From NCBI RefSeq assembly GCF_017377395.1, contig NZ_CP061800.1, forward strand, positions 3,555,633 to 3,619,632: DNA of 64,000 nt. The letters are read 5' to 3'. The stretch is from Desulfonema magnum (lineage in GTDB: Bacteria > Desulfobacterota > Desulfobacteria > Desulfobacterales > 4be13). This document shows, one piece after another, positions 16,965 to 26,500 of the stretch (the stretch's first letter is position 1; the number at the start of each line of letters is the position of its first letter). The notes under the pieces were generated by a model. The model did no database searches. It was not told where the DNA came from and worked only from the letters and a program-made list of their open reading frames with translations. The position numbers were made by a program, and so were the translations under genes.

Positions 16965-17108
16965 TTAGGGTGTTAGGTGTTAGGTGTTAGGTGTCAGGTG
17001 TTAATTACGATTTGTTTTTATTATTAATTAAGGAAGGATTTGATTTACTCCTCCGACCTGACATTTAAAACCTAATACCTAACACTTAACACTCTAACAC
17101 CTAACACC
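16965..17108. repeat. Inverted pair of 7-bp arrays
   Basis: A short GGTGTTA array (16965-17003) and a TAACACC array (17060-17108, several variant units) face each other around an AT-rich core of about 55 bp. Units of CAATTCT, another 7-bp repeat, follow at 17147-17175 up to the stop of the next gene. Confidence 0.75.
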
Positions 17109-17174
17109 CCAAATATAATGAAAAATGAGAACTGAAATGTTAAAAATTCTCAATTCTCAATTCTCAATTCTCAA

Positions 17175-17924
17175 TTAGTTGATTATCTTATCAAAAATTC
17201 CAAAAGCTGCCTTAACAGCGTCATTATCCTCCGGCATTTCTATGGTCGGGCGTCCGTTTAAATCATATTCATACAAGGTATCATCCTCAGGCACCGTTCC
17301 TGCAAGATTCAAACCTGCCTCATCAAGAATATCCAGAACCATATCTGACGGCCCGTTTTTGGCCTGATTGATAATAAGATGGCTCTTATTTGCTCCGATA
17401 TTAAGCTCCTGTGAAAGCTTGTGGATTCGTGTGGCTGCCTGGAGTCCCCGCCGGGAGGTGTCTGAAACAATAAGCAGAACATCCACATTTCGGGTTGTCA
17501 GACGGCTGATATGCTCCATTCCGGCTTCATTATCCATAACAATATAAGGATAATTCGCTGTCAGTTTTTCCAAAAATCCGGTAAGAAGACTGTTTGCAGC
17601 ACAATAGCATCCTTGTCCTTCGGGCTGTCCCATGACAATAAGGTCAAAATTATCTGTCTCAGTAAGCGCTTCTTCCAGTCTCATGGAGATAAAAATATCT
17701 TTGGTCATACCGCTGGGGACTTTTCCTTTTTTCATATCTTCGCGGGCATTACCGATTGTATCAATAATTTTAACGCCCAGAACTTCATTCAGGTTTGCAT
17801 TGGAATCCGCATCCACTGCAAGGATAGGCTTTTTTTCTTTCATTATCATATATTTAATGAGCATACCCGCAATGGTTGTTTTCCCAGTGCCTCCTTTTCC
17901 TGCCAGTGCAATTGAAAAAGGCAT
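17175..17924 (-). CDS. CooC/AcsF-type nickel-insertion ATPase (MinD/ParA fold)
   Basis: This 249-residue ATPase has the deviant P-loop GKGGTGKTT at the N-terminus, AVDADSNANLNEVLGV, and the CooC-specific segment MGQPEGQGCYCAAN with the CxC pair that binds metal between subunits. Family members use ATP to mature the Ni-Fe-S C-cluster of CO dehydrogenase or the A-cluster of acetyl-CoA synthase. The start at 17924 (MPFSIALAGKGG) is preferred because GGAAAGGAA stands 10 nt upstream; an in-frame ATG at 17945 lacks a ribosome site and would add seven residues. No CO dehydrogenase gene lies in the window; the RACo-like protein at 10064 belongs to the same pathway. Confidence 0.9.
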   Translation of the reverse strand: MPFSIALAGKGGTGKTTIAGMLIKYMIMKEKKPILAVDADSNANLNEVLGVKIIDTIGNAREDMKKGKVPSGMTKDIFISMRLEEALTETDNFDLIVMGQPEGQGCYCAANSLLTGFLEKLTANYPYIVMDNEAGMEHISRLTTRNVDVLLIVSDTSRRGLQAATRIHKLSQELNIGANKSHLIINQAKNGPSDMVLDILDEAGLNLAGTVPEDDTLYEYDLNGRPTIEMPEDNDAVKAAFGIFDKIIN

Positions 17925-18189
17925 ATAATATAAATTCCTTTCCATTTTAAAAAAATAATTTTATGATATCTGTAACCACTTTGTTTAATTAGGACAGTTG
18001 GAGCGAACAGTCAAGAGACTTTTATCATACAATCTTTCTGATCCGATTAAACATTTGTTCCCGGACTTATTCATAAATCGTCGGCAGATCAGGGGATGCG
18101 CCGTCCTGTCATTCTGATTTTAAACCGGAATTCGAGAAATTATGAATAATCTGGATAAACAAAATAACTACTGATTTATTATTTTTATT

Positions 18190-18496
18190 GGCATCCTTCA
18201 TTTAGTAGTTTACACTTTCAGCTAAAATGAATTTTTTATGTTTTTTTTAATTCATGATAATTTTGATTATTTTTATAATATAAACAACCTATTACAAAAA
18301 AAACTACAAATTTTGTAGTTAATTTTAGCTAATCATGTTTGAAGTGTGTAAAAAACTACAAAATTTGTAGATTTTACAATATCTATTTGTAAATATTACT
18401 TTTATTTAGCTACAAAATTTGTAGATTGAAAAAAAATGGACTTTTTTTCAAATCACCAAAAGTGTAAAGTACTTTTGGGCAAATATGAAGGATGCC
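18190..18496. repeat. AT-rich 307-bp inverted-repeat element with three palindromic sites
   Basis: The ends GGCATCCTTCAT (18190-18201) and ATGAAGGATGCC (18485-18496) are perfectly inverted, and a second inner match (TTTACACTTT / AAAGTGTAAAG) follows. The interior holds three 15-bp palindromes of the form CTACAAAATTTGTAG at 18304, 18356 and 18410, with centres 52 and 54 bp apart. No reading frame is present. A single end of the same type occurs at 568. It may be a MITE or a regulatory array; no neighbouring gene starts close by. Confidence 0.6.
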
Positions 18497-18659
18497 TTTT
18501 TATTTTACACTAATTTTTTTCTTCTTGACAAGGATAAAATTATTACAACTTTCGTCATAGATGAAACCGTAAATGATGCGGATGCAGGGTGGATAAAAGC
18601 AGAGCATTGTTCATCGCTGCTTTGAGACTTTGCTTTCTCCCACCACATCTGCCGATATT

Positions 18660-18910
18660 AAGTACCCGGCCAGAAGTTTTTCAGTATTTTATCAGCGCTG
18701 TCCCCTGATCATTCCGAATATGATTTTGAAAAACATATGCCCGGGTAAGTACCTGACCATATATTTTCAATATTTGTCAGGGAGGAAATCCGGCCTTATA
18801 AGTACCTAATCATAAGTTTTCGATATATTACCGGGGAAGAAGCCCGGTTTTTTTACCGGAAGGATCTGCCGCCCGTGACGGGAAAAGCCGGATTTCTCCG
18901 CTATTCGCAA
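18660..18910. repeat. Degenerate TAAGTACC-family repeats
   Basis: Partial copies of the TAAGTACC...GGTACTTA repeat family lie in tandem (AAGTACC at 18660, 18753 and 18800), the last followed by the AAGCCCGG/GCCGGATTT hairpin but without a right end. The rest of the gap 17946-19078 is AT-rich with no supported gene; a 33-codon frame at 18916-19017 has no recognisable homology. Confidence 0.55.
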
Positions 18911-19078
18911 AAAAGATGAGGCCCATTGAGGCGGTACTCAAAGATCAGCTTCGGCTCAGGACCAATCTCGGATACCGGATCGATTTCTATGACTATGGGA
19001 AAGCTGCCCCGTTATGAACTCAGGGCTAGAAGGCGATTCAAGGATTTGAGAAAAAAATAACGTGGGAGGAAATTTATT

Positions 19079-19270
19079 ATGAATATAAAAGAAATAGACG
19101 AACAGATTCAGCTTATGATCTCAACAGCCGATGAATTGAAACGGTTGGGCCAGGACTTTCCGGCGTTGTACCGGAATATGGTAAGAATCCGGGCCAGTCT
19201 CAAAATGCTCGAACTCAATGTTTCGAATATTACGGAGTTGACAGAAGAAGAAACTCAGAACGCTGTCTGA
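19079..19270 (+). CDS. Small helical protein of unknown function
   Basis: This 63-residue protein is preceded by a strong ribosome site (GTGGGAGGAAATTTATT). The sequence has no cysteine, no hydrophobic segment and a heptad-like pattern (IDEQIQLMISTADELKRL... and IRASLKMLELNVSNITEL), so it is probably an all-helical, perhaps coiled-coil, cytoplasmic protein. It stands alone on the plus strand, and a strong hairpin follows 16 bp after its stop. I do not recognise the family. The good ribosome site and codon use make it more likely real than most short frames here. Confidence 0.6.
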   Translation: MNIKEIDEQIQLMISTADELKRLGQDFPALYRNMVRIRASLKMLELNVSNITELTEEETQNAV

Positions 19271-19285
19271 CATGTAAAAAAACCG

Positions 19286-19320
19286 TCCGGAGTGCCAAAC
19301 TTACAGTTTGGCACTCCGGA
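19286..19320. terminator. Bidirectional hairpin terminator
   Basis: Arms TCCGGAGTGCCAAAC and GTTTGGCACTCCGGA are perfect complements around five bases. On the minus strand a run of seven T follows within a few bases, so it ends transcripts from the membrane-protein gene at 19460-20311; it can also serve the small plus-strand gene. Confidence 0.8.
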
Positions 19321-19459
19321 ACGATAAGCATTTTCTTGAAAAGTAAAGCAACGCTTTGCATTCCTTCAACAATTCGTCATCTCTGCATATCTGTAAATAT
19401 GAGACGGAATCAGGGCGTAAGCTGTTTTTCCGCATGTCATTGTTCAGATATTCGGAGAG

Positions 19460-20311
19460 TTACGGATGGGTGTTCTTTTTTTTATCAGACGGTTGAAGAC
19501 GATGCTTTGGAAAAAAATGTACTCCTCTACGCGTTAATACCTCGAGATAGCTAAGGAAAGCAAGCCAAAAAAGGGTTGTTCCCATCATCTCGATAAATTC
19601 TTCCGCAGATTTTGAAAAATGACGTACTGTATATTTTTTAAGGCCATACTCATGCCGGATCAACGTATGGATATTCCATGTGTGTTTTTTATCCAATCCT
19701 TCAATAAAATCAAATCCCACTGCTATGACAAAGCAGGTGAGAGCGAGAATGATCAGAACTCTTGGTCTTTTCCAATTGAGTTCACGCCAAAGAAAAATAA
19801 CTATGAACAGCCCCATAAGCCCGAAAAGCGGAAGAAACAATACTTGCCAGGGGTAACTCGGAAAAATATCAAGAAGTTTCGCCATCCAGGAAGATGAATC
19901 GCCAGCAGAACGCGCTGCTTTGGCCATGGTCTCGAAAGCCGTTCCCATACGCTCGTGTATCTCTGCTCCGTCATCAACTGCCATGTAAGTGAAAAAACTT
20001 GCAATTACGCTCCATCCGAGCGTTGTTTTTTTTGATGCTGATGTATGTCTGACAATCCAGACAATAAGCCAAAGTGTCAGACCGACCATGAGTGTCTGAG
20101 TGGTTCCGAACCATGAAGCCAATGAGTCTTCTCGTGCAATATTACAAAAACGTTGAATCGCACGAATGTCTATATATTCTCCGTAATTTATGAATCCGTC
20201 AAGTAACACGAGGAAAATCTCGAAAGCAATACAAAAAATTACCAAACTCCGGATGATTCGTTCTGTATTCACCTCAATCTGAATCGTTGCCTTACTTTCT
20301 TCCTCTTTCAT
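19460..20311 (-). CDS. Multi-pass membrane protein of unknown function
   Basis: This 283-residue protein has about six hydrophobic segments: near residues 20-40 (SLVIFCIAFEIFLVLLDGF), 70-90 (MVGLTLWLIVWIV), 98-112, 152-180 (WQVLFLPLFGLMGLFIVIFL), 187-207 and 248-265 (GTTLFWLAFLSYLEVL). Polar motifs lie at or near membrane edges: AVDDGAEIHERMG after the third segment, DFIEGLDKKH, and SAEEFIEMMGTT before the last. Conserved-looking Asp, Glu and His residues in such positions are common in membrane-bound metal hydrolases, but I cannot assign it to a family. The start ATG at 20311 is preceded by AAAAAGGATAAAAT. It is separated from the large lipoprotein gene upstream by a terminator, so it has its own promoter. 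Confidence 0.7.
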   Translation of the reverse strand: MKEEESKATIQIEVNTERIIRSLVIFCIAFEIFLVLLDGFINYGEYIDIRAIQRFCNIAREDSLASWFGTTQTLMVGLTLWLIVWIVRHTSASKKTTLGWSVIASFFTYMAVDDGAEIHERMGTAFETMAKAARSAGDSSSWMAKLLDIFPSYPWQVLFLPLFGLMGLFIVIFLWRELNWKRPRVLIILALTCFVIAVGFDFIEGLDKKHTWNIHTLIRHEYGLKKYTVRHFSKSAEEFIEMMGTTLFWLAFLSYLEVLTRRGVHFFPKHRLQPSDKKKNTHP

Positions 20312-20527
20312 ATTTTATCCTTTTTAGGTTGATGAATTATAGTTTTTGAATAAGAAAACAGCACTGATGATCTTACATGTTTATTTTTTTTAGAAAGACT
20401 GAAATAAACGCTCATGAAAAACCCGGGTTTTCAAAATGTATTTTCACGGTAAAAAAGGTAAGAATTTGCTGAGAATATTCAGATGGTTTCAATTAAGGTA
20501 AAAAGGGGGAAATATAAGGTTTTTGAT

Positions 20528-20577
20528 AGAAAAAAATACCTATGCCTGAGATGATTCGCATCACCTCAGGCATAGGC
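20528..20577 (-). terminator. Rho-independent terminator of the large lipoprotein gene
   Basis: On the minus strand the hairpin TGCCTGAGGTGATGCG... (20539-20577, arms of about 15 bp) is followed by a seven-T run (TATTTTTTTC). It lies 22 bp beyond the stop codon of the gene at 20599. Confidence 0.85.
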
Positions 20578-20598
20578 AGTTAAGTTATTTTCAAACCG

Positions 20599-23500
20599 CT
20601 ATGAATTGCTATTGGCCTCGTCGGTCGCAGCCTCGTCAGTGGCAGCCTCATCAGTGGCAGTTTCGTCAGTCGCTTCATCGGTCGCAGCCTCGTCAGTGGC
20701 AGCTTCGTCAGTCGCTTCGTCGGTGGCAGCCTCGTCAGTGGCAGCTTCGTCAGTCGCTTCGTCGGTGGCAGCCTCGTCAGTGGCAGCTTCGTCAGTCGCT
20801 TCGTCGGTCGCAGCCTCATCAGTGGCAGTTTCGTCAGTCGCTTCGTCGGTCGCAGCCTCGTCAGTGGCAGTTTCGTCAGTCGCTTCGTCGGTGGCAGCCT
20901 CGTCAGTGGCAGCTTCGTCAGTCGCTTCGTCAGTGGCAGCCTCATCAGTGGCAGCTTCGTCAGTGGTAGCTTCATCGGTCGCAGCTTCGTCAGTGGCAGC
21001 CTCATCAGTGGCAGCTTCGTCAGTCGCAGCCTCATCAGTGGCAGCTTCATCAGTTGCTTCGTCAGTCGCAGCTTCGTCAGTCACTTCGTCAGTGGCTTCG
21101 TCAGTGGCTTCATCAGTGGCAGCCTCATCAGTGGCAGCTTCGTCAGTGGCTTCGTCAGTGGCAGCCTCATCAGTGGCAGCTTCGTCAGTGGCTTCGTCAG
21201 TCGCAGCCTCATCAGTGGCAGCTTCGTCAGTGGCTTCGTCAGTGGCAGCCTCATCAGTGGCAGCTTCGTCAGTGGCTTCGTCAGTGGCAGCCTCATCAGT
21301 GGCAGCTTCATCAGTTGCTTCGTCAGTCGCAGCTTCATCAGTTGCTTCGTCAGTCACTTCGTCAGTGGCTTCGTCAGTGGCAGCTTCGTCAGTAGCTTCG
21401 TCGGTCGCAGCCTCATCAGTGGCAGCTTCATCAGTTGCTTCGTCAGTCGCAACTTCGTCAGTCACTTCGTCAGTCACTTCGTCAGTGGCTTCGTCAGTGG
21501 CAGCTTCATCATCAGCCATGTCAGTAGTATCGTCTATCTCGACCTCTATCTCGACATCAACTTCAACATCAACATCAACCGTGCCAGTGCCATCATCAGC
21601 GCCGGTGTCGTCATCACTGATCTCATCGCCTACATCGGCATCATCAGTGCTGTCGCTGTCATCATCGGCATCATCAGAACTGTCACTGTCATCGTCCTTG
21701 CTGTCGTTGTCCTTGCTGTCGTTGTCCTTGCTGTCGCTGTCGTCATCCTTGCTGTCGCTGTCATCGTCCTTGCTGTCGCTGTCGTCATCCTTGCTGTCGC
21801 TGTCATCGTCCTTGCTGTCGCTGTCATCGTCCTTGCTGTCGCTGTCGTCATCAGCATCAAGGAAAACTTTGAAATTTGCTTCAAATCTCCATTTTCCACT
21901 ATGACCAAGCTCTCTGATGCACTTTGAAGCGTCAAACTCCAAGAACAGGCTGGTTGTCATTTCTCCGGTGACAGTGATTCTGTGTTTTATCTTGATACCT
22001 GTCTGAGCCCCGCTTGGGATTTCCAAATCATACTCAACACCTTCAGCATCAACAAAGTAATTCAGATCTCCGAGTATCAGCCTCACTTCTTTATACTGGC
22101 CTTCTTCCAAACCTTCCAAGGTCAGCCACTCAGCCTCAGCCTCAGCAAGTTCGAGGATATTATAGGTTTCATTCGGAGAGGAAACGACGATCCACCTGCC
22201 GTTACCACCTTCCTGAACCTTTACCTCTTTAACCGTCAGGTATATGGCTTCGTAGTCACTCGAAGATTTTGAGAGACTCAGAGAGAATGACAATGCCCCG
22301 GTATTCGCCTCAGCCTCATCAGTGTCGTCGGTATCATCAGTGTCGTCGGTATCATCAGTGTCGTCGGTGTCATCAGCATCGTCAAGACAGATCATATCAC
22401 TTCCGTCACAATCCTGATCAATACCGTCTCCGCAGACTTCCTCGGCTCCTTCATAAATCTCCGGGTTTGTGTCATTACAATCGCCCTGATTTTCAGAGAA
22501 GCCGTCACCGTCGTCATCCACATCCTCAGGAGCCAGTTCCCCTCCGTCAAATGTTGCTTCCCAAGTTCCCTGTCCTGCCCCGTCACAATCATTATTCTGA
22601 TAGAACCATGTGCCGCTACATGTGGTGGGACTGGTAAACGTGCCAAGGAATTCAAGCTCGGATTGTTCGCCGGCATACGAGAATGAAAAACTGCTTCCGA
22701 CAATAACCGTCTCAATGCTTCCGGTAACGAGCTTATTTGCTCCTATACATTCTCCGGCATATCCGCCATCATAATCCAGCTTTGCTTCAATCGCGGTTAC
22801 AAACCCGGCACCAGCCGTAAATCTTACATTACGATCCTGATTGGTATATCCCTTCCACTCACCTGCCACCGGAGCTATCAGACAGATAAGGTCACTGCCG
22901 TCACAATCCTGATCAATACCATCTCCGCAGATTTCAACTGCTCCCGGATAAATCGTCGGGTCTGTATCGTTGCAATCACCGTCGTTGGTCGTGAAGCCGT
23001 CTCCGTCACCATCCGCATCCGGATCTTCAATGCAAATGTCGTCACTGCCGTCACAATCCTGGTCAATTCCGTCTCCGCAGATTTCATCAGCGCCCGGATA
23101 GACATCAGGATCAGCATCGTCGCAATCTCCCGCACTCGCGGCGTAACCATCTCCGTCAAGGTCCGAATAGCTCTCGATGTTACTCAAAGTAAGGCTAAGA
23201 TTAAACTGCGCTCTTACGGCAAGAACCAAAGGTCTCGGTCCTGCTGCTCTGAAGCCTGTCAGACCGGATACAACACTCTGAACAGACGCATCATTTCCAA
23301 AGGCCTTGATTGTCAGACTGAAATTAAGAGACATGCTGACAGCGGCGCTTCTCACCGGTTCTGTGATGGAAATACCGTTGTCCGGGTTATCATCATCATC
23401 CACCGTTGACAGGAATCTGCATATATTGGTAACTTCCGGATCGGTTTCATCCGCTGCTCCCGGAACCAGATCAACCGGTGTCACCACTGAATCGCCCTCA

Positions 23501-26500
23501 GCCTCGCCCAGAACAATACCGCCGACAAAGAATTTAACTCTTTCGCCGTGCATATAGCGGAATCTGCCGTGCGAATCTGTTATGCCAGCCTGGGTTGTTG
23601 TTCTGTATTCCAGACCAATAACGAGATTATAGGCAAACACACCCTCTTGCAGTTCTTCGGGACATTCGAGATCGCTACCGTCACAATCCTGGTCTATTCC
23701 GTCTTCACAAATTTCCTCGGCTCCCGGATAAACAGTGTCATCAGCGTCATTACAATCGCCTTCGTTCTCTGTCACGCCGTCGCCATCATCATCTGTGTTT
23801 TCGGGACAGGCAAGATCGCTGCCGTCACAATCCTGGTCAATGCCGTCCTCACAGATGTCCTCGGCTCCCGGATAGATGTCAGCATTTGCATCGTCACAAT
23901 CGCCTTCACTCTCTGAGAGACCATCCCCGTCATCGTCTGTATTCTCATCTCCGGTACAGACCGTATCGCTTCCGTTGCAATCCTGATCAATGCCATCGCC
24001 GCAAATTTCGGCTGCCTCGGGATAGATGTTGGGATTTGTGTCATCACAGTCATTCTCATTCTCTGTAAAGCCGTCGCCATCGTCATCCACATCTTCCGGC
24101 GGACAGGCAAGATCACTGCCGTCACAATCCTGGTCAATACCATCTCCGCAGATTTCTTCCGCACCCGGATATCTCGCGGCATCAGCGTCATCACAATCGC
24201 CATCAGTCTCTGTTACGCCGTCTCCGTCATCGTCTATATCTTCGGGACAGACAAGATCGCTTCCGTTACAATCCTGATCAATACCATCTCCGCAAATTTC
24301 CTCCGCACCTGAGTAAATTGTCGGATCGGTGTCGTCACAATCGCCTTCATTGGGTGTAAGCCCGTCCTCATCTTTGTCCTTATCTTCAGGACATGTGCGG
24401 TCTTTTCCATTACAATCCTGGTCAAATCCGTCTCCGCAAATATCTTCCGCATCAGGATTAAATTCGGGATTTGTATCGTCGCAGTCACCTTGATTCTCGG
24501 TAAAGCCGTCTCCATCGTTATCTACGTCATCACAGGAGAGGTCATTCCCGTCGCAATCCTGGTCAATGTCATCGCCGCAGACTTCTTCGGCTTCCGGATA
24601 AATCGTTGCGTCCTCGTCGTTGCAGTCGCCCTGATTCTCAGTGAACCCGTCCTCGTCGTCGTCTATATCTTCGGGACAGACAACATCGGCTCCGTCGCAA
24701 TCCTGGTCAATACCATCTCCGCAGATTTCTTCGGCTTCCGGATAAATCGTTGCGTCCTCGTCATTGCAGTCGCCCTGATTTTCAGTGAATCCGTCTTCGT
24801 CGTCGTCTATATCTTCGGGACAGACAACATCAGCTCCGTCGCAATCCTGGTCAATGTCATCGCCGCAGACTTCTTCCGCTCCGGGATAAATTGTTGCATC
24901 CAGATCGTTGCAATCGCCCTGGTTTTCTGTAAAACCGTCCAGGTCGTCATCTATATCTTCCGGACAAAGCGGATCATCGCCGTCACAATTCTGGTCAATG
25001 CCATCGCCGCAGATTTCTTCCGCTCCGGGATAAATTGCAGGATCGGTGTCGTCGCAGTCGCCCTGATTCTCGGTGAGACCATCTTCGTCGTCATCCGTAT
25101 CTTCAGGACAGATAAGGTCGGTTCCGTTACAATCCTGGTCAATATCATCACCGCAAATCTCGGCTGCCTCGGGATAAATATTGAGGTCCGCATCATTGCA
25201 ATCCCCCTCATTCTCCGTGAATCCGTCGAGATCATCGTCTATATCTTCGGGGCAAAGCGGATCATTGCCGTCACAATCCTGATCAATGCCATCGCCACAG
25301 ATTTCTTCCGCTCCGGGATAAGCCGCGGGATCTGTGTCATCGCAATCCCCGTCGGTGATTGTGACACCGTCGCCATCGCTGTCAAGAACAACTTCTTCAC
25401 ATCCGGGACCTGCGATTTCGCCCAAAATAACATCCGGACCTTTGGCAGCGACTTTCACAGTCTCCTCTTTCCAAAGTCCGTCAAGCGTAATCGTAAACTC
25501 ACCGGTCTGGAAGTCATCATTGGTTTCCCATTTGATACCGCTCAGATTGGCGTTGGGATCAGGGTCAACAAGTTCATAACCTTCAGGTGTGGCACTGGTC
25601 ACTGTGACACAAGCCGGCAGTTCCAATACCCAGTTGCTAAGGTCCTGAGCTTCGGGCAGTTCCTCAACTGTGTAACGCCATGTGGAGGTGCTGTCATCGT
25701 TGTAAACCACTTCTGCAAAAGTGATTTTAAACCCATTGGACAGGGTTACGGAATTATCCTCCTCAGCAACACAAATCAGATCGGTTCCGTCGCAATTCTG
25801 GTCAATGCCGTCACCGCAAATTTCTTCGGCTTCCGGATTGATCAAAGCGTCTGCGTCATCACAATCGCCCTGATTTTCTGTGAAACCGTCTTCATCGTCA
25901 TCCACGTCCTGCGGACAAATGAGATCAGCGCCGCTGCAATCCTGGTCAATGTCATCGCCGCAAATTTCGGTTGCTCCCGGACTGAGGGCGGGGTTCGTGT
26001 CATCACAGTCGCCCTGATTCTCGGTGAAACCGTCTCCGTCGTTGTCCACATCATCGCAGGAGAGATCAGCGCCGCTGCAATCCTGGTCAATGTCGTCGCC
26101 GCAAATTTCGGTTGCTCCCGGACTGAGAGCGGGGTTTGTGTCATCACAGTCGCCCTGATTCTCGGTGAAACCGTCTCCGTCGTTGTCCACATCATCGCAG
26201 GAGAGATCAGCGCCGCTGCAATCCTGGTCAATGTTGTCGCCGCAGACTTCCTCGGCTCCCGGATAAACCGTTGCATCCGCATCATTGCAGTCACCCTGGT
26301 TCTCGGTCACGCCGTCTCCGTCGTCATCCACATCTTCCGGGGCAGGCGGACATACAGCGTCTCCTTCGCTGCAATCCTGGTCAATGCCGTCGCCGCAGAC
26401 TTCCTCGGCTCCCGGATAAACCGTAGCATCCGCATCATTGCAGTCGCCTTGGTTCTCAGTCACGCCGTCTCCGTCGTCATCCACATCTTCCGGGGCAGAC

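Noticed and set aside
18916-19017. A 33-codon plus-strand frame (MRPIEAVLKDQ...)
   Set aside because: It has no ribosome site and overlaps the end of a degenerate repeat; it may be a scrap of a lost gene.
20606-21904. A 432-codon plus-strand frame rich in SSVAAS units
   Set aside because: It is antisense to the TDEA and SKDDDSD repeats of the lipoprotein and has no ribosome site.
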